The notes under the pieces are model-generated. The model saw nothing but the letters and a program-made list of their open reading frames with translations. It had not been told where the DNA came from and did not search any database. Source: Loktanella salsilacus (GTDB lineage: Bacteria; Pseudomonadota; Alphaproteobacteria; Rhodobacterales; Rhodobacteraceae). From it: DNA of 64,000 nt. Numbering within the stretch: position 1 is the stretch's first letter; every line of letters begins with the position of its first letter. The stretch covers positions 124,001 to 188,000 of the forward strand of contig NZ_FOTF01000003.1 in assembly GCF_900114485.1 (NCBI RefSeq), given 5' to 3'. Of this stretch, positions 9,025 through 18,117 are shown piece after piece. The position numbers and the translations under genes are program-made.

Positions 9025-9582
9025 TCAAAGCGGTTCGATGGAGTCGTCATCGGCGCGCCGGACCAGTTCAAAGTTCTGGTTCTCTTGCGCAGGATCGTAA
9101 ATAACGGCGTCGCGTTTGGATAGTGCCAAGCGCAGGTTCTCTCGGATCTCGTCAGAATTCCCGTTGTCCGTGGCAAATGCGCGACGAAAAATCTCGGCTG
9201 CTTCGGCAAATTCGCCTTTTTCCATCAATAATACGCCCAAGTTGTTCCAAGCGGGGGCGAAATCAGGTGCCTCTTCAGCGGCGCGGCGCAGCAGGCCTTC
9301 GGCTTGTCCTAAGCGGCCAAGGCGCAGGTTGGCGGACCCAAGCGCGGACAATGTGTCCACGTTAAAGCCCTGCACCACGGCGGCGCGGGAATATGCATCA
9401 AGCGCGAGTTCGTATTCCCCGGCGGCCATCAGGCGGTGACCGACGACAAGGTTATCGACCTGCGCCTTGCCCGCGACGCCGGGTGCAAAAACGCCGTCCC
9501 CAGACGCAAGCGGGCCGCCTGATGAACAGGCGGCCAGTGCGAGACATATTGCGGCAGCCAAGGCGCTGCGAGGTCGAATCAT
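9025..9582 (-). CDS. tadD: TPR lipoprotein TadD
   Basis: A 185-residue lipoprotein with signal peptide and lipobox LAAC (Cys19). Two to three clear tetratricopeptide repeats follow, for example the stretch with AWNNLGVLLMEKGEFAEA at about residues 110-127. It sits directly behind tadC (4 nt), the usual tadD position in Tad clusters. TadD proteins are thought to assist localisation or stability of the outer-membrane secretin. The last residues are acidic (ADDDSIEPL). Confidence 0.88.
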   Translation of the reverse strand: MIRPRSALAAAICLALAACSSGGPLASGDGVFAPGVAGKAQVDNLVVGHRLMAAGEYELALDAYSRAAVVQGFNVDTLSALGSANLRLGRLGQAEGLLRRAAEEAPDFAPAWNNLGVLLMEKGEFAEAAEIFRRAFATDNGNSDEIRENLRLALSKRDAVIYDPAQENQNFELVRRADDDSIEPL

Positions 9583-9586
9583 CGGT

Positions 9587-10570
9587 TCAGTTTCCGCCCC
9601 CCATGGTTTGCGTGATACCGTAGATGGAGGGTCCGATCAGGATGAGCAAAAGCGGCGGCACGGTCAACATCATCGTGGCAAGTGTCATCTTAGTCGGTAG
9701 TTTATTTGCAGCTTCTTCGGCACGCATGACACGTTTGTCACGCATTTCTGCGGCATAGACCCGCAGCGCATCGGCGATCGAGGTGCCGAATTGTTGGCTT
9801 TGGATCAGCACGGTTGTGAAGGACGAGATGTCTTGCACACCGCAGCGTTCCGCCATGTCGCGCAGCACAGCCTCTTTTCCTTTGCCGGCCTTCATTTCTT
9901 GGCTGACCAGTTCGAATTCAGAAGCCAGATCGGGGAAGCCTGATTTCAACTCTCTTGCGACGCGCAGGATGGACTGGTCCATGGATTGACCAGCTTCGAC
10001 GCAGACCAGCATCATGTCGAGGCTATCTGGGAAGCCGTATTCGATGGCCTCTTTGCGCGCGGCAACGCGGCGCGTGACCCAGTATTTCGGTAGCATGTAG
10101 CCAATAAAGCCCGGAATCAGCAGCGTCATCATCATGGATTGCTGCGACACTTCGCCCGTCTGCGTTTTCAGCAGGGCATAGAGGCCGCCAAAGATAAGAC
10201 CGAAAATGCCCAAGGCGAACTGACTGAAGTGAAAGGTACGGACGGCGTTTTTGGATTTATAGCCGGCCTGCAACAGCGTCAGTCGTGCTGCAGAATAGGC
10301 GACGGCGTCCTGCGGTTCCAGAAAGTTGGCGTATTTTTCCAACTTGTCTTTGCTTGTGGGCGCACGCAGGCGTTCGCCGTTGCCGCTTGCCTTGGCGGTG
10401 TGGGCGCGGTTGAGGGCTTTGAGTTTGTCGAGTGGATCGACCTGCTTTTTCAGCAGGACAGGCAACGTGACAAGGATCATGATGAGGCCAATAAAGCCCA
10501 CCAGAATGACGCCGCCAAATGGCCCCAGGATGTCGGTTAGCATCGTGTTGATATCGTTGATAATAGACAT
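9587..10570 (-). CDS. tadC: Tad pilus inner-membrane platform protein TadC
   Basis: A 327-residue integral membrane protein of the type II secretion F family. There is an N-terminal hydrophobic helix (about 15-40), a cytoplasmic segment, two more membrane helices, the conserved T2SSF domain (from about residue 180, with FPDSLDMMLVCVEAGQSMDQSI) and a final hydrophobic helix. TadC pairs with TadB to form the platform on which the TadA/CpaF ATPase acts. It lies 9 nt after tadB and 4 nt before tadD in one operon. Confidence 0.95.
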   Translation of the reverse strand: MSIINDINTMLTDILGPFGGVILVGFIGLIMILVTLPVLLKKQVDPLDKLKALNRAHTAKASGNGERLRAPTSKDKLEKYANFLEPQDAVAYSAARLTLLQAGYKSKNAVRTFHFSQFALGIFGLIFGGLYALLKTQTGEVSQQSMMMTLLIPGFIGYMLPKYWVTRRVAARKEAIEYGFPDSLDMMLVCVEAGQSMDQSILRVARELKSGFPDLASEFELVSQEMKAGKGKEAVLRDMAERCGVQDISSFTTVLIQSQQFGTSIADALRVYAAEMRDKRVMRAEEAANKLPTKMTLATMMLTVPPLLLILIGPSIYGITQTMGGGN

Positions 10571-10579
10571 AATCTGACC

Positions 10580-11545
10580 TTACACCTTGATGTTCACGAG
10601 GGCGCGCATGACGATCAGGTTCAGAACCAGAAAGCCGGTTACGACCAGACAGGCAGGGATGAAAATCGGCTTATCCATCACCTCGTCAAAATAGCCGGGC
10701 TGGATCAGGTTGATCACGATCAACGCTAGGATCGGGAAGGCCGAGAGCAATTTGCCGGACCATTTTGCCTCTGACGTGATGGCTTTGACGCGGCGGAATA
10801 GGCGGAAGCGGGACCGGATCACCTTGGCCAGACCGTCAAGAATTTCGGCCAAGTTACCACCAGAGGTTTGCTGGATCGTGACGGCGACCGCCAAAAAGCG
10901 CAAATCCTGCATATCAAGACGTTCTGCCATGGCCTTCAGCGTTTCACCCATATCGCGACCATAGGCGGCCTCGTCCGAGATGACGCCCATTTCGGTGCCC
11001 AATGGGTCAGGCAATTCCCTGGCAACGATCTGAACAGCCGAAGAAAATGGGTGGCCGACGCGCAGGGAACGCACCATCAGTTCGACGGCTTCTGGCAGTT
11101 GTTCTTCGAACAAGGCCATGCGCTTGTTCGCCTTGCCGCTGATCCACATGAACACACCGCCCACGCCCATACCAACCGCGACGACGGCGCGGGTCGGGGG
11201 GGCGACTTCGGTCATCATCGTCAGGCCAAAGAAGGCCATGACGCTGACGCCTGCCATCAGCAGGATGATTTGCGGCGGGGTAAAGGCGATGTTAGCGCGC
11301 TGCGCCTTGGCAGCCAAAATCGAATAAAGCGGGATGCTTTGCGATTTCATGTGCTGGGTCATCTCCTTGCGGAGCTGTTCCAGAACCTGTTCGCGATTGC
11401 CGCCTTTTTCAAGCAGCTGCAGGCGGCGGTTCACCTTGCCATTCATGGTGATCGATTTGCCAAAAAGCACCAAATAGATGCCCTGCACCACGAAGATCAC
11501 GGACGCAAAGATCGCAATATAGATAAGCGGTTCGGCGGAAATCAT
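10580..11545 (-). CDS. tadB: Tad pilus inner-membrane platform protein TadB
   Basis: A 321-residue T2SSF-family membrane protein, paralogous to the neighbouring TadC. An N-terminal helix (about 5-28) is followed by a basic cytoplasmic segment, two hydrophobic helices (about 95-140), the T2SSF domain with LPEAVELMVRSLRVGHPF (about 150-167) and C-terminal helices. TadB and TadC together form the assembly platform. The gene lies 6 nt behind cpaF and 9 nt before tadC. Confidence 0.95.
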   Translation of the reverse strand: MISAEPLIYIAIFASVIFVVQGIYLVLFGKSITMNGKVNRRLQLLEKGGNREQVLEQLRKEMTQHMKSQSIPLYSILAAKAQRANIAFTPPQIILLMAGVSVMAFFGLTMMTEVAPPTRAVVAVGMGVGGVFMWISGKANKRMALFEEQLPEAVELMVRSLRVGHPFSSAVQIVARELPDPLGTEMGVISDEAAYGRDMGETLKAMAERLDMQDLRFLAVAVTIQQTSGGNLAEILDGLAKVIRSRFRLFRRVKAITSEAKWSGKLLSAFPILALIVINLIQPGYFDEVMDKPIFIPACLVVTGFLVLNLIVMRALVNIKV

Positions 11546-11551
11546 GGTGCG

Positions 11552-13000
11552 TTACTCCGCAACAAGGGGTTCGAAAATCTGCGGCGGCAAATCGTAGCCC
11601 CACAGTTTGAAACGGTCAGAGAAGTGGCTGCGCACGCCGGTCGCCGTGAAGTGACCGATGATCTTATTCTCGGGCGTCAGGCCAACACGCTGGAATTTAA
11701 AGATTTCCTGCATAGAGATCACGTCGCCTTCCATCCCGGTAATTTCGGTGATGGACGTCATGCGGCGCGAGCCGTCTTGCAGACGCGAGGCCTGCACGAT
11801 CAGGTTCACAGCGGATGAGATCTGGCTACGCATCGCTTTGATCGGCATTTCAATACCGGCCATAGCGATCATGTTTTCAAGACGCGACACGCCGTCACGC
11901 GCAGAGTTGGCGTGGATCGTGGTCATCGATCCGTCGTGGCCCGTGTTCATGGCCTGCAACATGTCGATAACTTCTTCGCCGCGCGTTTCCCCGACGATGA
12001 TGCGGTCTGGCCGCATCCGCAGGGCGTTTTTCAGACAGTCGCGCTGGCTGACAGCGCCTTTGCCTTCGACGTTGGGCGGACGGCTTTCCATGCGACCCAC
12101 GTGGATCTGTTGTAGCTGAAGTTCGGCCGTGTCTTCGATCGTCAGAATGCGTTCGTCGTTGTCGATGAAAGACGACAGCGCGTTCAACGTCGTCGTCTTA
12201 CCCGAACCCGTACCGCCAGAAACGATAATGTTCAGACGGGTTGCGACGGCGGCCTGCAGATAGGCGGCCATTTCTTCGGAAAACGCCCCGAATCGCACTA
12301 GGTCATCGATGCCCAGCTTGTCTTTTTTGAACTTACGAATCGACACCAGCGAGCCGTCGACCGCAATCGGACCGACCATCGCGTTGAAACGCGAGCCGTC
12401 TGCAAGACGGGCGTCAACGTAGGGGTTACTTTCGTCGACGCGGCGACCCACGGCAGATACGATCTTGTCGATAATCCGCAGCAGGTGCTTTTCGTCTTTA
12501 AAGGTGATGTCGGTCAGTTCGAGCTTGCCGTCGCGTTCGACAAAGATCTGCTGTGGGCCGTTCACCAGAATATCGTTGACCGTGTCATCCTTGAGCAGGG
12601 TTTCAAGCGGACCCAAGCCCTTCACCTCGAAGAACAGATCCTGCGACAGGGTAACGCGTTCATCCCGGTTCAGGACGATGCCCATTTCATCAAGCGTTTC
12701 GTTCGTGATTGCGTTGATTTCGTTGCGCAAATCATTCTCGCTCGCATTTTCAAGCGCGGCGAGGTTCAGGTTGTCGAGCAGGGCTTTGTGCAGCTCTAGC
12801 TTAATTTCACCCAGTCGTTCCTTGCGCTTTTTATCGCGGTCACCCGGCGCGACTTCTGCCGCGCGGGTGGGCATGGATTTCATCAAGGATTTACGCGGAG
12901 CATCCTCGGCCACCAGCGCCGTGACGGCGGACATGGTTGGCTTGGGATTTCCGGGTGCGGGCGTCGCCGCGCCGCCTGGCTTTTTGTACTTCGAGAACAT
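11552..13000 (-). CDS. cpaF: Tad pilus assembly ATPase CpaF/TadA
   Basis: Cytoplasmic secretion ATPase that drives Flp pilus extension (and in some species retraction). The 482 residues include a variable 50-residue N-terminus and an N-terminal domain. The motor follows: Walker [10 protein letters not shown] (262-270), Asp box [10 protein letters not shown] (285-294), Walker B region [12 protein letters not shown] (332-343) and His box MTTIHANS (359-366). All catalytic boxes are intact. It lies between tadZ (14 nt) and tadB (6 nt). Confidence 0.97.
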   Translation of the reverse strand: MFSKYKKPGGAATPAPGNPKPTMSAVTALVAEDAPRKSLMKSMPTRAAEVAPGDRDKKRKERLGEIKLELHKALLDNLNLAALENASENDLRNEINAITNETLDEMGIVLNRDERVTLSQDLFFEVKGLGPLETLLKDDTVNDILVNGPQQIFVERDGKLELTDITFKDEKHLLRIIDKIVSAVGRRVDESNPYVDARLADGSRFNAMVGPIAVDGSLVSIRKFKKDKLGIDDLVRFGAFSEEMAAYLQAAVATRLNIIVSGGTGSGKTTTLNALSSFIDNDERILTIEDTAELQLQQIHVGRMESRPPNVEGKGAVSQRDCLKNALRMRPDRIIVGETRGEEVIDMLQAMNTGHDGSMTTIHANSARDGVSRLENMIAMAGIEMPIKAMRSQISSAVNLIVQASRLQDGSRRMTSITEITGMEGDVISMQEIFKFQRVGLTPENKIIGHFTATGVRSHFSDRFKLWGYDLPPQIFEPLVAE

Positions 13001-13014
13001 GACGTGCCTTTCCC

Positions 13015-14262
13015 TTAACCGCGTGCTTCGGCGTGATCGGCCCGATTGACCGCGTGGACAGAGGCCGCGAGTTTCGCGATCTCTTTGCGCATGGTATTTT
13101 TAGGGGCATTCACAGCAAGCGGCGTGCCGTGATCACCGGTTTGCGCGACCTGCTTGCCGCCATCGGGCAACTGAACTTCGACTGAGATTCCAAGGCTTTC
13201 GCCCAGCCGTTTGACCCGCGCCTTGCCGGAAAGATCGGTGAAGCCGGGTGCCCGGTTCAGCACAAAGCGCAGCTTTTCGAACGGCAGGTTTTCAGACTGC
13301 AGGGCGCGTTTCAGACGCAGAGTGTTCTGCGCTGACCGCATGTCCAGTTCTAACGTCGCGAAATAGATGTGCGCGGCTTCTAGAACGGTCTGCGACCATT
13401 CGACCATGACAGAGGGCATATCAATGATGATGTAATCAAAGTTTGTCCGCGCCATTTCCAAGATTCGCGAGACATCAGCGCTGGTGATCAGATCCATGGG
13501 GATCATGTCCGTCGGCGCGGTCAGCACGTGCAGTTTTTGGTCATAGGACAAAAGCGCCTGCATAAATGAGGTGCTATCCATCGCTTCGGTGTCTGACATC
13601 AATTCAAGCACTGCCTCTCGGCGGGGCAGGTCGAGGTAAGTCGAGACCGAGCCGCACTGCAGGTCGAGGTCGAGCAAGCAGACGCGGGGTGGGTTGTCCT
13701 TGTCGAGCAGCGACAATTCCCAAGCCAGATTGACTGCGAAAGTCGTGGCCCCGGTGCCGCCAGCCATGCCGTGCACAGCGATCAGCACACCATCATGGGT
13801 GCCAGTCGCCTTCAGCTTGTTTTGCAATTCCGGGGCGATGGCGATTTCCGCGGCAGGGGTTAGGACCCGTTCGATTGCGTTGGCCAGCTCGTTTTCCGGC
13901 AGCGGATAGGGCACAAATTCGTCGCCGCCTTCGCGCAGCAGCTTGTGTAGCGCGGCGGGGCTGACGTCTTCGGTGATAAGGATGACTTTGATTTCTTGGG
14001 TCTTGGCCGCACTGATGATGGCAGCGATTCGGTCAAGGTTGACTTCATCCTCTGCATCCATCGCGACGGCCAGAAATTGCAATTCAGCCGCGTCGGGTTG
14101 GCGCAAAAATGCAAGGGCGTCGTCGAAGCTCAAATCACCCCAGCTTTCGCCAAGGGCTGCTTCCATGTCTTCGATCAACAGATCAAAGATCTGTACATCA
14201 CGACTAACGGTGCAGGCCACCAGAGCGGGGCTATCGGATTTATGAATTGCATTGCTGCTCAT
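13015..14262 (-). CDS. tadZ: Pilus localisation protein TadZ/CpaE (MinD-like ATPase with altered P-loop)
   Basis: A 415-residue two-domain protein that places the Tad machine in the cell. The N-terminal part (about 1-135) is a receiver-like domain without clear phosphorylation signature. The C-terminal part is MinD/ParA-like, with Walker A' DLDLQ (198-202) and the IIIDMPS segment. The P-loop is GMAGGTGATT (165-174): the signature lysine and the catalytic-loop lysine of MinD (KGGVGKTT) are both replaced by alanine, so ATP hydrolysis may be lost. An ATG at 14277 in the same frame is possible, but the ATG at 14262 has a GAGGA Shine-Dalgarno eight bases upstream and is preferred. It heads the cpaF-tadB-tadC series. 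Confidence 0.9.
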   Translation of the reverse strand: MSSNAIHKSDSPALVACTVSRDVQIFDLLIEDMEAALGESWGDLSFDDALAFLRQPDAAELQFLAVAMDAEDEVNLDRIAAIISAAKTQEIKVILITEDVSPAALHKLLREGGDEFVPYPLPENELANAIERVLTPAAEIAIAPELQNKLKATGTHDGVLIAVHGMAGGTGATTFAVNLAWELSLLDKDNPPRVCLLDLDLQCGSVSTYLDLPRREAVLELMSDTEAMDSTSFMQALLSYDQKLHVLTAPTDMIPMDLITSADVSRILEMARTNFDYIIIDMPSVMVEWSQTVLEAAHIYFATLELDMRSAQNTLRLKRALQSENLPFEKLRFVLNRAPGFTDLSGKARVKRLGESLGISVEVQLPDGGKQVAQTGDHGTPLAVNAPKNTMRKEIAKLAASVHAVNRADHAEARG

Positions 14263-14538
14263 GCCGGACGTCCTCATTCAATTGGGCGCCACACGGGTAT
14301 ATGAGGGATTTCTTAAGGTCCCGTCACGATCACCCGGTGCCTACGTCTGACCTGCATCGTGCAGAACAAGACTGACCCGTTGGATCGGTTTTGACGGTTA
14401 ATCTTGTCGAGAATGGGACCAAATTCGATTGATTGTGCGTTCAGGCGGCACGATCATGTGAATTTTGAAGCACTGTTGACGCACACCTTGCGGTGCGCGT
14501 CACATAACAGTGAGGATATTAGGCGGTTTTGGTGCGTT
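14263..14538. other. Non-coding gap between ompA-like gene and tadZ
   Basis: About 276 bp without a supported gene. It holds an imperfect 10-bp hairpin (14478-14501, stem GACGCACACC with GGTGCGCGTC, one mismatch) behind the ompA-like gene, without a following T-run. It should also hold any tadZ promoter; I could not identify convincing -35/-10 elements. Confidence 0.5.
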
Positions 14539-15201
14539 TTACTGAATAGAGTCCAGCGTCGCCGTCGCAGAAGTCGACAGGGTCGTCGGAGGGACGGCGC
14601 TGGCGATATATTCGCGGAAAATGACTTCGGCGTATTTACCGTTCAGCAACATCGGCGCGCCTTTGACGAAGCCAGAAACTTCGGTGACGGTGCGGCGATT
14701 CTGTTGTTCGGGCGCTTGCGTTGCGATGACCGGACGGGTTTCGCCGTACGAAACAAGCGCTTCTAGACGCGAACGGCTGATGCCTTGAGTCGACAAGAAG
14801 TTGACGACCGCATTGGCGCGCGCCAAGCCGAGGCGTTTGTTGTAGGACGCGCTGCCGACCAGGTCGGTGTGCCCGTAAACATTGAAACGGATTTCCGGGA
14901 ATTGCCGAATCCAATTGGCCTGTGTGATCAGAACCGCCTGCGCGGCTGCGTCCAACTGGCTGGAATTGAACGCGAATGTGACCGTCGTGTCGACCTCGGC
15001 TGCAAAGCGCTGGCCCAACTGGACTGTTGCCTCGCCGGGGTTGGTCATTGCTTGGTGGTTCGCAGCGGTGGCTGCACCAAAGTCGGCAGCAACCCCGGCA
15101 GCGCCAGCAGGCAAAGCGGCATCGTTGTGGAAACCGGCCTCTTGGGCGCAACCCATTAAGGTCAGGGCGGCGGCGGTAATTGTTAGCAGAGTCTTCATCA
15201 T
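14539..15201 (-). CDS. OmpA-family lipoprotein of the Tad locus
   Basis: A 220-residue lipoprotein: signal peptide with lipobox LMGC (Cys18), a linker, and an OmpA C-terminal peptidoglycan-binding domain from about residue 70 (FAFNSSQLDAAAQ, YGHTDLVGSASYNKRLGLARA). In classical Tad operons an accessory periplasmic or outer-membrane gene (rcpB or similar) sits next to the secretin gene. This OmpA-like protein occupies that place, 10 nt after cpaC, and probably ties the secretin to the cell wall. The assignment of the domain is firm; the link to the secretin is inferred from position. A 35-residue extension follows the OmpA domain (about 185-220). Confidence 0.88.
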   Translation of the reverse strand: MMKTLLTITAAALTLMGCAQEAGFHNDAALPAGAAGVAADFGAATAANHQAMTNPGEATVQLGQRFAAEVDTTVTFAFNSSQLDAAAQAVLITQANWIRQFPEIRFNVYGHTDLVGSASYNKRLGLARANAVVNFLSTQGISRSRLEALVSYGETRPVIATQAPEQQNRRTVTEVSGFVKGAPMLLNGKYAEVIFREYIASAVPPTTLSTSATATLDSIQ

Positions 15202-15211
15202 ACCGCCCCTA

Positions 15212-16636
15212 TCATTCCATCACATAGCCGTAGGACCCGCTAAAGTCCTGACGTGCTACTTCACCCGCGCCGCCCGATTTGGGGGCGTTTGATGCCGCCA
15301 CACGGCCGAACAGGAACAGGTCCTTTTCGGATGGCGGTTGCACACGGTCTGTCGGCAAAGCCAAGGCTTGCCCACGGGTCGGTGTCACCAAATGCGGGGT
15401 GACGATAATCACCAGCTCGGTCTGTTCGCGGCTGTATTCGACGCTGCGGAACAGGGCACCCAAAACGGGCACGTCGCCCAGCCATGGCACCTGACCTTTA
15501 AGATCGGTGAAATCATCAGACAGCAAACCGGCGATGGCAAAGCTTTCGCCGTCGCGCATTTCAACTGTGGTCGATGTTTCGCGGCGCTTGAAGGCGTTGA
15601 TGGTAAAGCCGTTTGCGGTAAAGCCGTTGGCCGTATCGATCGACGACACTGCTGCCTTTAGTTCCAAGTTGATGATGTCGCCATCAACAACCCGGGGTGT
15701 GAAGGTCATTTCCACGCCAAAGGGTTTATATTGAACCGAAATTTCACCGTTGTCTTGTGTCACGGGCACGGGATATTCACCGCCGGCCAAGAACTTAGCC
15801 TCTTGCCCCGAGAGCGCAGTCAAGTTCGGCTCTGCCAAGCTACGGACCACGCCGCGCGCTTCCAAAGCTTCTAGCAGAATGCCGACTTCAAGTCCGCCAG
15901 CGTTAAAGCCAAACAAGAAAGCGCCGTTATTCGCATTCGTGGTGGGGGTGGACCCGCTAAAAGTATTGCTCACTGCGCCAGAGCTGACAAGCGAACCAGT
16001 GCCGCCAGTTGTGCCAAGGTTGCCGTTCAGCGCGGTGCCCTGTGCTGCAATCGATGATGCCAGCGATTTGCTAACACTGCGCTGCATTTCGGCAAAACGG
16101 ACCTTCAGCATGACCTGCTGGGTGCCGCCGACGCTCATAAGGTTGGACACCCGGTCAGGGGCATAACGCTCAGCAAGTTCCAACGCGCGATCAAGCCGCG
16201 CGGTGCTGGTGACAGTACCGGACAAGACGATACCGTTGTTCGCTGTGCGGACCTCGATCGGCTCTCCTGGCAGGATCTGCTCCAGCCGTTCTTTGAATTC
16301 CGCGATGTCAGGGGTGACCTGCACCTCGACGTTGCTGATCAGGCGGCCGTCTGGCCCCAAAATCGTCATCGTCGTGCGCCCTGGTTCCTTGCCCAGCAAA
16401 TAGATGCTGCGGTCCGACAAAGACGAAATGTCGGCGATACCAGGGTTTGCGATGGAAATTTCCGCAAAGGGTTCGTCGCTTTCAACCACGATGGCACGGT
16501 TCATTGGCACTGCCAAAGGGGCAGACGCCGAACCGCGCACAACACGTAGTGTCTCCGCAGACGTTGTCATTGGAATGCTGGCCATCGCCAGCGAAAGGCT
16601 CGCAAGTGCGGCCTTCATGAATCTGTCATAGCTCAT
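15212..16636 (-). CDS. cpaC: Tad pilus outer-membrane secretin CpaC/RcpA
   Basis: The 474-residue secretin forms the outer-membrane channel for the Flp pilus. It has a Sec signal peptide (about 1-27), an N-terminal pilus-secretin domain, a BON-like segment (about 110-165) and the C-terminal secretin domain, including the VPWLGDVPVLGALFRS block (about 383-398) common to type II/III secretins. A low-complexity Gly/Ser/Thr/Asn stretch at about 200-240 is in the gate region. It begins a new stretch after the terminator that closes cpaB, so it probably has its own promoter in the 16642-16809 gap. Confidence 0.95.
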   Translation of the reverse strand: MSYDRFMKAALASLSLAMASIPMTTSAETLRVVRGSASAPLAVPMNRAIVVESDEPFAEISIANPGIADISSLSDRSIYLLGKEPGRTTMTILGPDGRLISNVEVQVTPDIAEFKERLEQILPGEPIEVRTANNGIVLSGTVTSTARLDRALELAERYAPDRVSNLMSVGGTQQVMLKVRFAEMQRSVSKSLASSIAAQGTALNGNLGTTGGTGSLVSSGAVSNTFSGSTPTTNANNGAFLFGFNAGGLEVGILLEALEARGVVRSLAEPNLTALSGQEAKFLAGGEYPVPVTQDNGEISVQYKPFGVEMTFTPRVVDGDIINLELKAAVSSIDTANGFTANGFTINAFKRRETSTTVEMRDGESFAIAGLLSDDFTDLKGQVPWLGDVPVLGALFRSVEYSREQTELVIIVTPHLVTPTRGQALALPTDRVQPPSEKDLFLFGRVAASNAPKSGGAGEVARQDFSGSYGYVME

Positions 16637-16809
16637 TGTGACCTGCCTCTCCGATCACGCCTCAGCGGAAATTATTTTCCGTCATTAGGGCTACCATGAC
16701 CGGACCGCATGATTATTGCAAGAATCAATGGTTTGCAGGTCGGACTTGCTGTGGATAAAGCGCAACAGCTAGCCATTTTTTGTATGTCTGCTTGGCTCTG
16801 CGGACATAG

Positions 16810-16841
16810 AAAAGGCGCCGGGGACGTGGCCCCGGCGCCTT
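16810..16841 (-). terminator. Terminator after cpaB
   Basis: A perfect 12-bp stem (16812-16823 with 16830-16841, core GGCGCCGGGG) and a 6-base loop are followed on the minus strand by TTTTC. It lies 13 nt downstream of the cpaB stop and separates flp-cpaB transcripts from cpaC and later genes, at least partly. Confidence 0.85.
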
Positions 16842-16854
16842 GTATTGGCTGCCA

Positions 16855-17721
16855 TCAGTTTGTGCAGGCGATTTCCATCTGCACTTTTTCGGTGCCGCGG
16901 CGGACAGTCGTGTAGCAAGTCTGCGGGGCAGGGGCGACTTCGACGGGGGCTTCGGCAACGACGACGGGGGCTTCTGGCGGCTCTGGCAAGGTGATTGCCT
17001 GGTCGCCATCGGGCACGACATTCAACGCAGAGTCCGATCCGACGAGCGAGAGGCTGAGCTTGCCTTCGGACTGGGCCTGCGCAAGGCGGGCAACGTCAGA
17101 GGGGCTGACCTGAACAGTCACCGTGCGCGGGATGACGGTTTGGGTGCTGTTGCGGTCGGTGCTTTGATCAATCGCGATCAGCTCAATCGAAGATCCAATC
17201 AAGAATGTTTCGTCCTGCCGTGCGGTCGGGCCGACCAAGCCGGTCCAGTAGATGTCGACTCGGTTTCCGGGGCGCAGAAAGCCTGACACGCCAGTTCCGG
17301 CATCAACATAGATGGTAAAAGCACGCATCATGGGGCGCAGTGTCTGCGTGATGCTGGCGATTTGGCCTTGCGGGGTCACTTTTGACGAAAGAACAATTTC
17401 GTTTGCGTCCATCGAGACGAGTACCGATCGGCTGATGTCCATGCCTTCGGGAAATAGGTCCTCTTTGGTTGCAAAAGAGCCTTCGGGAAGGAAGTCTTTG
17501 GCGTAACGGACCGCTATCAGGTCGTCTGGCATGATGGTGTCGCCAAAGGCCTTTGCGGAGTTGACCGCCAAAACTTCGACAGTTTCGACAATTTGAGCTG
17601 CGCGTTGACGTTCTGCAATCAACGCAGATTCTGTATCGGCAACATAGCCTTTGACCATGTAGACGGCGAATCCTGCGAGCGCCATTCCCAGCACCAGCAC
17701 TAATCCAAATACTGTACGCAT
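16855..17721 (-). CDS. cpaB: Tad pilus periplasmic protein CpaB/RcpC
   Basis: A 288-residue protein with one N-terminal membrane helix (about 5-25), an SAF domain (about 45-110, with IMPDDLIAVRYAKDFLP) and the RcpC/CpaB C-terminal domain (FLRPGNRVDIYWTG near 147-160). It stabilises the secretin and may modulate the channel or bind peptidoglycan. It ends in a Pro/Glu/Val-rich linker and a short two-cysteine tail (CYTTVRRG... IACTN). An AAGGA Shine-Dalgarno precedes the ATG. It is followed by a strong terminator and preceded by a pilin gene. Confidence 0.93.
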   Translation of the reverse strand: MRTVFGLVLVLGMALAGFAVYMVKGYVADTESALIAERQRAAQIVETVEVLAVNSAKAFGDTIMPDDLIAVRYAKDFLPEGSFATKEDLFPEGMDISRSVLVSMDANEIVLSSKVTPQGQIASITQTLRPMMRAFTIYVDAGTGVSGFLRPGNRVDIYWTGLVGPTARQDETFLIGSSIELIAIDQSTDRNSTQTVIPRTVTVQVSPSDVARLAQAQSEGKLSLSLVGSDSALNVVPDGDQAITLPEPPEAPVVVAEAPVEVAPAPQTCYTTVRRGTEKVQMEIACTN

Positions 17722-17794
17722 GATTTATCCTTTCGTGGTGGCCGTAAAATCGACGGAGTGGGGCGGCAGGGGCCGACGCGTCGTGGCTAAAATA

Positions 17795-17977
17795 TTAAGG
17801 TTCGGTGGCTGCGATGACGTCTGCGATGTTATCTGCTTTTGCCAGCGCTGACGGCTTGATGGCGACGGCGATGATCAGGCCAAGGCCCACAGTTGCAGCC
17901 GTAAGAACGACCCAATCTACGGTGATCGCGCCGTCTTCGGCTGCAATGAAATTTTTCAAAAATCTTGTCATGTCCAA
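17795..17977 (-). CDS. Flp-type pilin (second copy)
   Basis: A 60-residue prepilin: a short leader rich in Phe, Lys and Asn up to EDG, then the hydrophobic assembly helix AITVDWVVLTAATVGLGLII, then a short tail. Prepilin peptidase should cut after the Gly of EDG (residue 16). The helix carries Asp, not the usual Glu, at mature position +5, followed by Trp. It closely resembles the neighbouring 62-residue pilin and lies 73 nt before cpaB. It could be a minor pilin or an alternative major subunit. Confidence 0.88.
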   Translation of the reverse strand: MDMTRFLKNFIAAEDGAITVDWVVLTAATVGLGLIIAVAIKPSALAKADNIADVIAATEP

Positions 17978-18070
17978 GTTCTCCGATCTGGTGGCGACAT
18001 CTTTGCATCGCAGGGTATTACGGCAAACTTGCGGCGGGGCCGTGGTGCTTTCGTGCCCAGCACAACAAAA

Positions 18071-18097
18071 AAAGCCGCGCCATATTGGCGCGGCTTT
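18071..18097 (-). terminator. Terminator after the first flp pilin gene
   Basis: An 8-bp GC stem (18074-18081 with 18087-18094, GCCGCGCC/GGCGCGGC) with a 5-base loop is followed on the minus strand by seven T. It lies 21-47 nt after the pilin stop, so most transcripts should end here and pilin mRNA should exceed mRNA of the rest of the locus. Confidence 0.92.
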
Positions 18098-18117
18098 CAG
18101 TAGCGTTGGAGCTACTA

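Noticed and set aside
10868-11818. A 316-codon plus-strand frame opposite tadB and cpaF
   Set aside because: Histidine-rich mirror of the membrane-protein codons of tadB; no ribosome binding site or family.
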